From Methanocellaceae archaeon UBA148 (lineage in GTDB: Archaea; Halobacteriota; UBA148), in the NCBI GenBank assembly GCA_002495885.1, contig DAHG01000001.1:1-48099 (forward strand): 48,099 nt of DNA, written 5' to 3'. The position numbers and the translations under genes are program-made. Numbering within the stretch: the stretch's first letter is position 1; every line of letters begins with the position of its first letter. This document shows, piece after piece, positions 25,437 through 34,146 of the stretch. The notes beneath the pieces were generated by a model. It made no database searches, was not told where the DNA came from, and saw only the letters and a program-made list of their open reading frames with translations.

Positions 25437-26090
25437 ATGAAAGGCAAAATATGGGTGGTGGGAATTGGTCCTGGATCGCCTGAATATCTTACACAAAAAG
25501 CTATAAAAGCAATCGAAGGATCAGATATAGTTGCAGGTTACGATCTTTGTCTGAATGCTGTCAGAGATTTAACCCACGATAAAACAATCATTGAGATGAC
25601 ATGGTCGAACCGAAATGAGAGATTGGATCATATAACAAGGGAAGTGACCTCTGGCAAGAATTGCTCTATATTGCGCTCGGGTGATCCAAATTTTTCTGGC
25701 AGCTCAGGCATAGAGGATATTTATGATCGCTTTCCCGATGCAGAAATAATTTCAGGAATTAGTTCAGTCCAGATAGCTGCGGCTAAATCAAAGCTAGCCT
25801 GGGGTGAAATTGTTTTGCTAACATTTCATGTAAGTGAGGATTTAGAGAAGAAGAAACAAAACCTTTTAGATAGTGTAAGAGGTGGACTCATAGTCCTTCT
25901 ACTTTCTGAGTCACGTTTTATGCCGAAAGATGTTGCAAAATTTCTCCTATCCAGTAGTATTGATGACAAGATGCCTATCACCGTATATGAAAATCTGACA
26001 TTGGAAAATGAGAGGGTGTTTCATGGAAATCTGAAGGAACTTACAGGGAAAACCTTCACCTATCTCTCAGTAGTGGTAATTGGGAAGTGA
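25437..26090 (+). CDS. cbiE: Cobalt-precorrin-7 C5-methyltransferase CbiE
   Basis: A 217-residue SAM-dependent methyltransferase of the corrin pathway, belonging to the tetrapyrrole methylase fold. The N-terminal motif is VVGIGPGSPEYLTQKAIKAI at residues 7-26. RSGDPNFSG near 80 is the CbiE form of the GDP loop, and ISGISSVQIAAAKSKLAW near 105 follows. The rest is ILLSESRF-type text and PITVYENLTLENERV. No CbiT partner is fused or adjacent, and the other early corrin genes lie elsewhere. The start at ATG 25437 fits the family N-terminus; the frame begins 24 bases earlier, overlapping btuF. Confidence 0.92.
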   Translation: MKGKIWVVGIGPGSPEYLTQKAIKAIEGSDIVAGYDLCLNAVRDLTHDKTIIEMTWSNRNERLDHITREVTSGKNCSILRSGDPNFSGSSGIEDIYDRFPDAEIISGISSVQIAAAKSKLAWGEIVLLTFHVSEDLEKKKQNLLDSVRGGLIVLLLSESRFMPKDVAKFLLSSSIDDKMPITVYENLTLENERVFHGNLKELTGKTFTYLSVVVIGK

Positions 26091-26096
26091 GGTATC

Positions 26097-26708
26097 ATGA
26101 AGAGCAAAACGAATGTTTACCATATAGCACATTATACGGCTGACAAACCTACATCCCTCTTTTTTGGGGGATGTAACTTTTCATGTAAAGGCTGCATACG
26201 CAAGCTGGATGTGTTTGATTATCATCTAAAAAATACTGATAAAAAGAGCATTGTTTTTCTAGATTCCAGAGAGATTCATGACGAACTCAAAACATGGAAT
26301 CTTTTACCCACAAATGGCTTTAACATCCAATCATTAAACGATGTGGATGAAATAGATATCAGCATTAAAGCCTGCTCAGATGAAATATGCCACACTGGTA
26401 AATCAAATAAGAGGATGCTAGATAATTTCATGAATGTTTATGGAATGAATGATAAGCTAAGGGCTGAAACTATCCCGAAGTATACCGATTATCAAGAGAT
26501 CGGTAAGATTACTAGATTCATATCTAAGGTTGACCCAGCCATCTCGCTTAGAACGGATGGATACGTTCCCGTTTCTGGAACTCCTTGGCGATCTCCAACC
26601 CAAGAAGAAACAGATAGGGCAGTGGATGAAACTAGAAAACACTTGGAAAATACTTCTCATCGAAACGGGAGCATATCCTTGAAAAGCGAAGTTATGGAAA
26701 TTTGGTAG
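26097..26708 (+). CDS. Short radical SAM protein in the corrinoid operon (PflA-like)
   Basis: A 203-residue radical SAM protein. The cluster motif near residues 25-33 is FGGCNFSCKGCIRKLDVF, that is CxxxCxxC. The later part resembles activating-enzyme radical SAM proteins: VDEIDISIKACSDEI near 81, TGKSNKRMLDNF, then ITRFISKVDPAISLRTDGYV and PVSGTPWRSPTQEETDRAV. It is shorter than the usual 240-300 residues, so the barrel is compact or partly reduced. Its role is not known. Being placed between cbiE and btuC, with GTGAGGT before the ATG, it may modify or activate something in corrinoid use. It ends with TAG. Confidence 0.82.
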   Translation: MKSKTNVYHIAHYTADKPTSLFFGGCNFSCKGCIRKLDVFDYHLKNTDKKSIVFLDSREIHDELKTWNLLPTNGFNIQSLNDVDEIDISIKACSDEICHTGKSNKRMLDNFMNVYGMNDKLRAETIPKYTDYQEIGKITRFISKVDPAISLRTDGYVPVSGTPWRSPTQEETDRAVDETRKHLENTSHRNGSISLKSEVMEIW

Positions 26709-26726
26709 GATGGGAGGGGAAGCCTA

Positions 26727-27767
26727 GTGAACTATCTTGAAAAAATCCTCCATTGGAAATTGATTATAACCTACCTAATAGTTGCCCTAGGATTAACCAT
26801 TGTCATAGCAGCAACCTTTGGTCCGGCACACATACACCCACTGATTGTTTTAAAGATGCTAGCCAGTAGACTGCCCCTGGTAAATAGTTTGATTGCTCCC
26901 TCATGGTCTGTTTCAGAGGAAACCATAGTCTTCCAGATAAGGTTGCCGCGAATCATCTTGGGAGTTCTTGTCGGCGCTGCCCTAGGTGTTGCAGGGACAG
27001 CAATGCAAGGATTGTTTAAAAATCCCATGGCAGACCCTTATATAATTGGAATCTCTGCAGGCGCTGCCCTAGGTGCGACATTAGCCATGGTTACAATTGC
27101 CTCCCTGAGCATGTACATGGTACCATTGATGGCGTTTATTTTTGCAATGGGCGCCATCTTTCTGGTCTATAACATCGCAAGAGTGGGAAGTAAACTCCCT
27201 ACGAGTACACTGCTACTTTCCGGGATAGCGGTAACTCTTTTCCTATCAGCCATTACTTCATTTATGATGTATATCTCAGGCGAAAAATTACATGGGATCG
27301 TTTTTTGGCTGATGGGGGGGCTCTGGGCCAGCTCGTGGGATGATGTCTGGATGGCCCTTCCCTGGATCTTGATTGGCACGACGATCATTTACATCTTCGC
27401 CCGGGATTTGAATGTAATGCTTCTAGATGAGGAGCCTGCTCAACACCTAGGCATAGATGTGGAGAGATTGAAAAAGATCATGATGACTTTTACCTCGTTG
27501 ATAACCGCGTCTGCAGTTGCTGTCAGTGGAATAATCGGATTCGTTGGCCTGATAATACCACATGCCATGAGAATTTTGGTGGGACCAGATCATCGAATTC
27601 TCCTTCCATGCTCCGCTCTCGTCGGAGGAGTCTTCTTGGTTTGGGCTGACACACTGGCAAGAACCATCATCGCTCCCACAGAGATACCAGTAGGCATCAT
27701 TACATCAATCTTTGGCGCCCCCTTCTTCATTTACCTTTTACGAAAGAGAAAGAAATCCATATTCTAG
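26727..27767 (+). CDS. btuC: Corrinoid ABC transporter permease BtuC
   Basis: A 346-residue FecCD/BtuC permease with about ten hydrophobic helices. Signatures are RLPRIILGVLVGAALGVAGT (near 73-92), MQGLFKNPMADPYIIGISAG (93-112), the coupling-helix region LDEEPAQHLGIDVERLKK (near 233) and GIIGFVGLIIPHAMRILVGP (near 269). It imports the ligand delivered by BtuF using ATP hydrolysis by BtuD. It starts with GTG 26727 behind GGGAGGGGA. The next gene starts 12 bases after its TAG stop. Confidence 0.94.
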   Translation: MNYLEKILHWKLIITYLIVALGLTIVIAATFGPAHIHPLIVLKMLASRLPLVNSLIAPSWSVSEETIVFQIRLPRIILGVLVGAALGVAGTAMQGLFKNPMADPYIIGISAGAALGATLAMVTIASLSMYMVPLMAFIFAMGAIFLVYNIARVGSKLPTSTLLLSGIAVTLFLSAITSFMMYISGEKLHGIVFWLMGGLWASSWDDVWMALPWILIGTTIIYIFARDLNVMLLDEEPAQHLGIDVERLKKIMMTFTSLITASAVAVSGIIGFVGLIIPHAMRILVGPDHRILLPCSALVGGVFLVWADTLARTIIAPTEIPVGIITSIFGAPFFIYLLRKRKKSIF

Positions 27768-27779
27768 GCTAGGAGGACA

Positions 27780-29081
27780 ATGAATAAAATGACATCCGTC
27801 ACTCTCAGAATCAATAACATTGCCTGTCGTTATGAAAGTACCTCGGTTCTAGAGGGAATCGAGCTATCCGCTCTTGGAGGGGACTTTATAGGAGTGATAG
27901 GACCGAACGCCTCAGGCAAATCAACTTTGATTAAGAGTATCAGCAGGACGCTGCGCCCTTATATGGGGGCTATTCTTCTGGATGAAAAAGATGTTTACTC
28001 TCTGCCAAGCAAAGAGGTGGCAAAAAAATTAGCTGTGGTCCCCCAGGAGTCAGTGATAACCTTTGCTTTTACGGCACTGGAGATCGTGCTTATGGGGAGA
28101 AACCCCCACCTAGGTCGATTTGATGCAGAAAGCGCTGATGATCTATCTATTGCCAGAAAAGCTATGGAGTTGACAAACACATGGCACCTTTCCGAAAGAC
28201 CGATCAACGAGTTGAGCGGTGGCGAAAAGCAGCGAGTCATCATTGCAAGATCTCTTGCACAGGAACCCAAAGTTCTTCTCCTGGATGAACCCACCGATCA
28301 CCTTGACATTGGTCACCAAATAGAGATATTGGATTTAATAAAGAGATTGAGCAAAGAAGAGGGCATAATTGTCATAGCTGTCTTCCACAATCTCAATCTG
28401 GCTGCGCTATATTGCGATCGCCTTATGTTAATACATAACGGAAAGATATTTTCTCTGGGCTCACCAGAAAATGTTCTGACCGCTGAAAACATCAAAAGAG
28501 TATACGGCGTGGAGGTACTAATCAAAAGACAACCCGTAACTAACTCGATGTACGTTACTTTACTTCCGAGAAGAGAGAGCATGCCTCCTTCCCCCGGTTC
28601 CTTACCTAATAAGGGGGCTCCAAAAAGACCGTTTTTCGTTCACATAATATGCGGTGCTGGTACTGGCTCGCAGTTGATGCATCTTCTCACCGAGAAGGGG
28701 CATAAAGTAACTGCCGGCGTACTTAATGCAATAGACACCGATCACGAAATGAATTATCTGGGTATTCCCATAGTAAGCGAGGCTCCATTTTCATCCATTT
28801 CTTGTGAGGCACATGAAGCCAACTTGGGGCTGATTGATAAAGCAGATGCTGTCGTGCTGACGAGCATACCGTTTGGTTATGGTAACCTGAAAAACCTAGA
28901 GGCAGCCGAACTAGCTTTGAAAAATAAACCAGTGCTTCTCATAGAGAAAGAGCCCATCGAAAAAAGAGACTTTACTGGTGGAGAGGCAAAGAAGATATAC
29001 AATAGACTGAAAGAGAATGGTGCAGTTGTCCTGCAGGATACGAAAGAGGTTTTATTGATTATAGAAGAAATAGCGAGGTGA
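27780..29081 (+). CDS. btuD: Corrinoid ABC transporter ATPase BtuD with an extra C-terminal domain
   Basis: A 433-residue protein. Residues 1-260 are a complete ABC ATPase: Walker A GPNASGKSTLIKSI, Q-loop VVPQESV, signature ELSGGEKQRVIIARSLAQ, Walker B VLLLDEPTDHLDIG and the switch His in VFHNLN. Residues about 285-433 are an additional Rossmann-like domain (FFVHIICGAGTGSQLMHLLT, TAGVLNAIDTDHEMNYLGIP, DAVVLTSIPFGYGNLKNLEA, KPVLLIEKE). This resembles extensions of some archaeal BtuD proteins; its job is unknown and may be ligand sensing or corrinoid salvage. AGGAGGA precedes ATG 27780. Confidence 0.92.
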   Translation: MNKMTSVTLRINNIACRYESTSVLEGIELSALGGDFIGVIGPNASGKSTLIKSISRTLRPYMGAILLDEKDVYSLPSKEVAKKLAVVPQESVITFAFTALEIVLMGRNPHLGRFDAESADDLSIARKAMELTNTWHLSERPINELSGGEKQRVIIARSLAQEPKVLLLDEPTDHLDIGHQIEILDLIKRLSKEEGIIVIAVFHNLNLAALYCDRLMLIHNGKIFSLGSPENVLTAENIKRVYGVEVLIKRQPVTNSMYVTLLPRRESMPPSPGSLPNKGAPKRPFFVHIICGAGTGSQLMHLLTEKGHKVTAGVLNAIDTDHEMNYLGIPIVSEAPFSSISCEAHEANLGLIDKADAVVLTSIPFGYGNLKNLEAAELALKNKPVLLIEKEPIEKRDFTGGEAKKIYNRLKENGAVVLQDTKEVLLIIEEIAR

Positions 29082-29083
29082 GC

Positions 29084-29707
29084 ATGTATATACATCCTAT
29101 CTTGAAGATAACCGGGGGGTTAAGCACTCCGAAAAGGGGGGCATCGCCAAACTATTCGGATTTCCAGGTGATTATGGCATTATTCAACATTGGCCAAAAT
29201 CCTCTAGGTAGAAAGACATTGGGGGAGCTTCTCGGCGTAGGCGAGGGGACTGCACGCACCATGATAGAGAAGTTGCAAGACATAGGGCTGGTTAAGGCCT
29301 CTCCCACTGGATGTTATCTGACAAAGAGAGGAAATAAAATGCTGGAAGAACTCAAAAAGAGAGTTTCACATCACCCGAAGATAGATGTTGGGTACATAAC
29401 GCTTGGAAAAGAGAATAGTGCAGTTATTGTTAGAGACGCTGCTCATAAAGTAAAATCGGGAATGACGCAGAGGGATGCCGCAATTTCAGCGGGAGCCATC
29501 GGCGCATCAACGCTCATATTTGATGAAGCCGGTCCGAGAATTCCAATGATAAATGCCGATGAGAACATGCAAGCAAGAATGAAGATGCTTTGCGAAGATA
29601 TGAAAATGAAAAAGGGTGACGTTTTGATAATAGGCACCGGTGAGAGCGAGAGAGAGGCTGAACGAGCTGCATGGGCTGCTGCATGCACAATATTAGAGGG
29701 ATGTTGA
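29084..29707 (+). CDS. Winged-helix protein with C-terminal DUF4443-like domain, candidate corrinoid regulator
   Basis: A 207-residue protein. Residues about 20-90 form a winged helix-turn-helix (NYSDFQVIMALFNIGQN, then GRKTLGELLGVGEGTARTMI and KLQDIGLVKASPTGCYLTKR). The C-terminal part (about 100-205: VGYITLGKENSAVIVRDAAH, then DAAISAGAIGASTLIFDEAG and DVLIIGTGESEREAERAA) looks like a ligand-binding domain; I believe this is DUF4443 but cannot check. It sits between btuD and cobT, so it may sense a corrinoid or a lower-ligand base. ATG 29084 has GCGAGGTGA before it; GTG 29078 is an alternative that overlaps btuD. Confidence 0.78.
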   Translation: MYIHPILKITGGLSTPKRGASPNYSDFQVIMALFNIGQNPLGRKTLGELLGVGEGTARTMIEKLQDIGLVKASPTGCYLTKRGNKMLEELKKRVSHHPKIDVGYITLGKENSAVIVRDAAHKVKSGMTQRDAAISAGAIGASTLIFDEAGPRIPMINADENMQARMKMLCEDMKMKKGDVLIIGTGESEREAERAAWAAACTILEGC

Positions 29708-29710
29708 TTG

Positions 29711-30766
29711 ATGATCGAAGAAACGATCGACCGAATCAAGCCATTGGATGAAAAAGCGATGAAACTTGCCAAAGAACGGCAAGATTTTTTGACCAAACCC
29801 AAGGAGAGCCTAGGAATTCTGGAGAAACTATCCATTCAAGTGGCAGGCATAACAGGAAACCCCATGCCCAGAATAAGTGATAAAGTCATCATAACGATGG
29901 CAGGCGATCATGGGGTTGTGGAGGAGGATGTGAGTTCTTTTCCCAAGGAAGTAACGCTACAGATGGTCGACAATTTCATTCATGGCGGAGCAGCAATAAA
30001 TGTCCTAGCTCGGCATATAGGCGCCAGGGTGATAATAGTGGATATGGGGGTCGCTAGTGACATAGAGCAAAATTTGATCAATAAAAAGGTAGGCTATGGC
30101 ACAAAAAATATTGCCCGAGGAGCGGCGATGACCTATGATGAAGCCATAAAGTCAGTTGAGACAGGGGTGAGGGTATTGGAGGAAGAAATCAAGAAAGGGG
30201 CAGACATCGTGGGGATAGGGGACATGGGCATTGGCAATACGACGGCAAGCTCTGCCATAGTCGCTGCGGTCACAGGAGAGAGAGTGGAAAAAGTTACCGG
30301 CAGAGGAACCGGAATAGATGATGGGAGGTATGATAATAAGATAAGGGTGATTAAAAAGGCGCTGGAAATCAACTCTCCGGACAGAAAAGACCCCTTGGAT
30401 GTCCTGGCAAAAGTCGGAGGGTTCGAGATCGGAGGTTTGGCTGGGGTTGTTTTATGCGCCGCAGCCCATAGGATACCAGTGGTAATGGACGGATTCGTTT
30501 CCACTGCCAGTGGACTTCTCGCAACAGAAATGGCTCCTTTGGTCAAGCATTATATAATCGCCTCCCACAACTCGGTCGAGATCGGTCACAGGGTATTGTT
30601 AAAAAGAATGGGGTTGAAGCCATTATTGGACCTGAATATGAGGCTGGGAGAGGGTACTGGTGCAGCTCTGGGAATTGGCATAGTGGAGGCAAGTGTAAAG
30701 ATATTGACGGAAATGGCCACCTTTGAGGATGCAGGGGTATCAAAGGCAATAAGAAATAAGGCATAG
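29711..30766 (+). CDS. cobT: Nicotinate-nucleotide-dimethylbenzimidazole phosphoribosyltransferase CobT
   Basis: A 351-residue enzyme that makes alpha-ribazole phosphate from nicotinate mononucleotide and the lower-ligand base. Motifs are TMAGDHGVVEEDVSSFPKEV near 60-80, NFIHGGAAINVLARH near 86, GIGDMGIGNTTASSAIVAAV near 172-191 and the ASHNSVEIGHRVLLKRMG segment with EGTGAALGIGIVEAS near the end. Glu in LGEGTGAA is the general base known for the family. It may start at TTG 29708 or ATG 29711. It is the last gene of the btu operon and ends with TAG. Confidence 0.96.
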   Translation: MIEETIDRIKPLDEKAMKLAKERQDFLTKPKESLGILEKLSIQVAGITGNPMPRISDKVIITMAGDHGVVEEDVSSFPKEVTLQMVDNFIHGGAAINVLARHIGARVIIVDMGVASDIEQNLINKKVGYGTKNIARGAAMTYDEAIKSVETGVRVLEEEIKKGADIVGIGDMGIGNTTASSAIVAAVTGERVEKVTGRGTGIDDGRYDNKIRVIKKALEINSPDRKDPLDVLAKVGGFEIGGLAGVVLCAAAHRIPVVMDGFVSTASGLLATEMAPLVKHYIIASHNSVEIGHRVLLKRMGLKPLLDLNMRLGEGTGAALGIGIVEASVKILTEMATFEDAGVSKAIRNKA

Positions 30767-30796
30767 AAGTTAATGGTTTTTTAAATTTTCAAAATA
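30767..30796. terminator. T-rich segment between convergent cobT and the SIR2-TPR remnant
   Basis: A short AT-rich gap with the tract ggttttttaaattttc. In archaea, runs of T on the non-template strand can end transcription; the tract serves the plus-strand operon, and its complement has only a short T run for the other direction. Confidence 0.4.
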
Positions 30797-32321
30797 CTAC
30801 CTATGCATTGCTTTTATGTTTTCAATTTTCTTTTTGTATTCTTCTGCCTTCGCGTAATTTCCAATTTCTTTGTAAATAATGGATAAATATTTGTATACTT
30901 CTTTAACATAATGGGTTTGACCCGTTTCTTTAAAAATTATCTCTGCTTTCAAATAATATTCAATTGCTTTCTCATAACTTCCTGAAACATGATAATCGAC
31001 ACCTAAGTCTCCATAGCATAATGCTTCTCCTGCTCTGTCCCCTATTTCCTTTTTAATTTTTAGAGATCTTTTGTGATACCTAATTGCTTTCTTGAAATTT
31101 CCTAAGCCAAGGTAAGCAATACCTAAGCCCGTATAGCAGTTTGATTCTCCTGCCTTGTCACCTATTTCTTTAGCGATTTTTAAAGATTTCTCATGATATA
31201 TGATTGCTTTCTTGAAACTGCCTAAACTACAATAAGCATTACCTAAGTTCATATAGCATACTGCTTCTCCTGCTATGTGACCTGTCTCTTTAACGATCTC
31301 TGAGGATATCTCATAATATTCAATTGATTTCTTGAAATCTGAAATACTGTAGAATATTAGACCAGATATAAAATACTGAAGAGCCCTATTCTCTTTTAAT
31401 ATTTCACTCCAATCATCAATATATTTCGTCCATTCTACTTTTGATTTAATGGATTTATATTCGTATTCACCAATTGTATCTTCAAAAGAATTCCAGAAGT
31501 CTTTGATGAACTTATTTGTATCACACCTTATCCTCTTTCCATTGAAGTTTTTAAAAGGATTCTTATGCTCTTGTGTTTTTATATCCTCTATTTCTTCTTT
31601 TGCTTCTGCGGAATGCTTAATAAAAATTATCTCTTTTTGGTTTTTCCCCATACTTTGGATATGTGGTGTTATATCAAACTCATCAGAACAACTATACCCA
31701 AGAATTAAAACCTTCTTGTGTTTTCCAGTTGAGAATAAGTATCTTATCAAATTCATTCTCTTATCAGAGAGGGTCTTGCTTGCAACCGCTTTCATTGTCG
31801 TCCTTATGCTATCCTAGCTGTCAATGCTTCCGTGAATTTTGAAAACTCTTATTGGTTTATTTCCTATATCATCAAAATCTATTCTTGAGAATTGCTCTTC
31901 ATCCGAATAAACTTCGAAATCTTTATCTCTTTTCAGCCCTTCATTTTCTAAGGCTTTCTCGATAAGCAAATCAAAATTGGTTGTGAATATTGTCTTGAGA
32001 TGACCTTTCTTAGCAAGTTTCGCTATAAGAATGTGATTTGTATTTGGTTCACCAAACTTGTATATATCTAGAATCTTTGAAATATCAGTATTTTCTGAAA
32101 TAGCCTCCATGAATGCCTCAAAAGAATATTGGAATTCATTATTTTATCTGTATCCTCATCATCAACTGACATTTTTTGAGAATATACCTCTTAAGTTCCT
32201 TCGCTAAAGGTAATCCAGAAGGCTTGGAAATTCCCGCCCCACAAAGAATTCCTACACCATGAAGTATTGCAAATTCTTTAAATCCAGAAATATCCGATAA
32301 ATAAGATGGTTTTTTATTCAT
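30797..32321 (-). pseudogene. Broken SIR2-TPR gene (defence-type NADase with TPR repeats)
   Basis: Three pieces line up as one gene. Piece one (32321-32139) has the NAD-binding motif VGILCGAGISKPSGLPLAKE. Piece two (32110-31814) has TTNFDLLIEKALE and the KIHGSID motif. Piece three (31795-30797) ends the SIR2 domain (HKKVLILGYSCSDEFDI) and carries about five 40-residue TPR units. Joining piece one to two needs two single-base insertions, at the A6 run 32172-32177 and near 32115-32130; pieces two and three are in one frame, split by a TAG at 31814-31816. Intact relatives are anti-phage proteins that deplete NAD. With three lesions it is most likely inactive. The neighbourhood shows no other defence gene. 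Confidence 0.85.
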
Positions 32322-32625
32322 TTGAATCCCATCTTTATTTTTCAGAGTATTATTTCACGTAACTAATTATATTGATATGCAAAATCATACATTTGAAATC
32401 ATTTAAAAAGATTCTTAATATATCAAAACTAAACTTACCTAATTCTATTACCACATCGATCATCTCAATACCACATGTATTTCAACCTTTCAACAAAAAG
32501 GGCTGTTTTAAAGGATGTGCTTGATTAAAGTAGGTATATAGAAGATTTATTTGGTCAAAAAAAATGGTTATGGGTAGATATTGGTGCATGGCAGGGATTT
32601 GAGGAAAATCGTAAAAAAATAAGAT
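32322..32625. other. Intergenic region
   Basis: 304 AT-rich bases between the SIR2-TPR remnant and the CcdA-like gene. No gene, tRNA or repeat was recognised. The part nearest 32322 would hold the old promoter of the SIR2-TPR gene. Confidence 0.5.
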
Positions 32626-33312
32626 TTATAATATCTCACTCAAATACGGAAGGAGATAATAAACCCCGAAACCAATCAATATCAATCCAGCAACCTTTTT
32701 GAACAGTATGCCCGCTCCTTTTGTCTTCTCTGCATAAGACTTCATGCTAACAACCCCGCTTGCGATAAAGGGCAGCGGTGCACCGAGAGCTAAGCCATAT
32801 AGAAACATGAGAAACATTCCTTGCGCTATATTGGCTTTTACCGCAACCATCGATAGAAGTGCAATCAAAACTGGCGTGCTACATGGATAGATGGCAATCC
32901 CGAACAATATTCCCAATAGGAGCGTGCCAAAGATGCCGAATGATGCCAATTTACTTCTAGCCTCGAGTATTTTGGTATTGCCACCAATATCCAAATGAAC
33001 GACATCTAGCATTATCAGCCCGACAAACACCAGAATAGGTCCAATTATAGCATTCGCAGCTGAGCCAGCATACACTCTTATGGATGTGGAGCCGACAAAG
33101 GAGACCAACCCGCCCATCAAGGCATATGTTAGTGACCTGCCAAAAATAAAGGTGAGACCTGCCAGGAAGCCCTTTGCAAACCCCCTGCGAGCGTTTTCAG
33201 CATGTTCAGCTCCGAGGATATACCCTAGAATCAACAAATCAACAGTAATGGCACAAGGCTCTATGGAAATAACAAAGCCAGCCAATAATACAGTAAGTAT
33301 GGTGAGATCCAT
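32626..33312 (-). CDS. CcdA/DsbD-like transmembrane thiol-redox protein
   Basis: A 228-residue protein with six or so hydrophobic helices. CcdA-family proteins carry reducing power from cytoplasmic thioredoxin across the membrane to exported thiols. The two conserved membrane Cys appear as SIEPCAITVD near residue 20 and IAIYPCSTPVLIALLS near 143, which is the usual pairing. GGAGAGG precedes ATG 33312. It follows the exported thioredoxin-fold gene by 15 bases, so it probably reduces that protein or related targets. Confidence 0.9.
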   Translation of the reverse strand: MDLTILTVLLAGFVISIEPCAITVDLLILGYILGAEHAENARRGFAKGFLAGLTFIFGRSLTYALMGGLVSFVGSTSIRVYAGSAANAIIGPILVFVGLIMLDVVHLDIGGNTKILEARSKLASFGIFGTLLLGILFGIAIYPCSTPVLIALLSMVAVKANIAQGMFLMFLYGLALGAPLPFIASGVVSMKSYAEKTKGAGILFKKVAGLILIGFGVYYLLPYLSEIL

Positions 33313-33327
33313 GTTATTTCGCCTCTC

Positions 33328-33762
33328 CTATTTGATGCTCTCCAGCTTCTGGTTTAGCAACCTTACGAATGTCTCATGATCATCGGAATCAGAATATTGA
33401 AAAGCCTCTGGGAATATCTCTCCGTTGATGTAGAGCGACATAGATTGCACATTATATTTAATAACTAAATCCGGGTTTTTTGGCGCGTTTACCGCTTGAA
33501 AGGTTATCGATCCCTGATCAAACTCTTCCTTATGATAGTCTTGCAAAACCTCCAGAGTCCATTTTTCCACATTAGTACAACTTTCGCATCGAATAGTAGC
33601 ATGGAAGAGGATTATCTCAATCTTTGGGCTGGTAGTTTCAGGCTTTGCGCTGGTAGTTTCAGTGCCATAATCGCTTTTAGGCAAAAAAGAGGGTATCACC
33701 AATATTGAAACTGTTATTAAAACAAGTAGTAGCATTGTTTGTTTATTTATAGTCAGTTTCAT
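33328..33762 (-). CDS. Exported thioredoxin-fold protein (ArsF-like)
   Basis: A 144-residue protein with an N-terminal hydrophobic anchor (LLLVLITVSILVIPSF, about residues 11-26), a short Thr/Pro/Lys linker and a thioredoxin-like domain. The active-site motif is CESC in FHATIRCESCTNVEKW near residue 58. The region YNVQSMSLYINGE near 105 replaces the usual cis-Pro loop. It resembles the family annotated as nitrophenyl compound nitroreductase subunit ArsF, whose real role is unclear. It is the likely partner of the CcdA-like protein encoded just downstream. Confidence 0.8.
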   Translation of the reverse strand: MKLTINKQTMLLLVLITVSILVIPSFLPKSDYGTETTSAKPETTSPKIEIILFHATIRCESCTNVEKWTLEVLQDYHKEEFDQGSITFQAVNAPKNPDLVIKYNVQSMSLYINGEIFPEAFQYSDSDDHETFVRLLNQKLESIK

Positions 33763-33838
33763 TTTAATATCCCATCCTTTGATGATTCCAATATTTTGTT
33801 TAATTTATCATAACTCTCAAACTCGCCCATTTTTCACT

Positions 33839-34072
33839 TCAATCCTGCAACCAACTTTTGATCTCTTGTGTGCTTGGAACTCTGCCCTGACATTTGATCT
33901 CATTATTTATGACGAGGGCTGGAGTCATCATGACGCCGTATTCCATCATATTTTCAATGTCTTTTACCTTCTCCACTTCCGCCTGGATTCCGATGTCATC
34001 AATCACTTTCTTCACGTTCTTTTCCATTCTCTCGCACTTCGGGCACCCTACTCCAAGTATTTTTATTTCCAT
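33839..34072 (-). CDS. Small thioredoxin/glutaredoxin-like protein (MTH895 type)
   Basis: A 77-residue thioredoxin-fold protein without signal peptide. The motif GVGCPKCERMEKNVKKVID at the N-terminus has the CPKC site, and MMTPALVINNEIKCQGRVPS has the cis-Pro loop. Small archaeal redoxins of this type use CPxC and may reduce protein disulfides or metal centres. ATG 34072 with GGATGGG is preferred; the frame extends to 34090. It is upstream of the ArsF-like and CcdA-like genes on the same strand, so the three could form a redox relay. Confidence 0.85.
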   Translation of the reverse strand: MEIKILGVGCPKCERMEKNVKKVIDDIGIQAEVEKVKDIENMMEYGVMMTPALVINNEIKCQGRVPSTQEIKSWLQD

Positions 34073-34146
34073 ATAAGTAAACCCATCCAAACGTTCTTTT
34101 TTGAGGCTTCTTTATTTCAAGATTTATAACCGCATGCATCACTTGA

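Noticed and set aside
31814..31816. In-frame TAG in the SIR2-TPR gene read as pyrrolysine
   Set aside because: TAG is an ordinary stop for several intact genes here (M42 peptidase, OB-fold, radical SAM, btuC, cobT), the gene has two other lesions, and no pyl genes are in the window.
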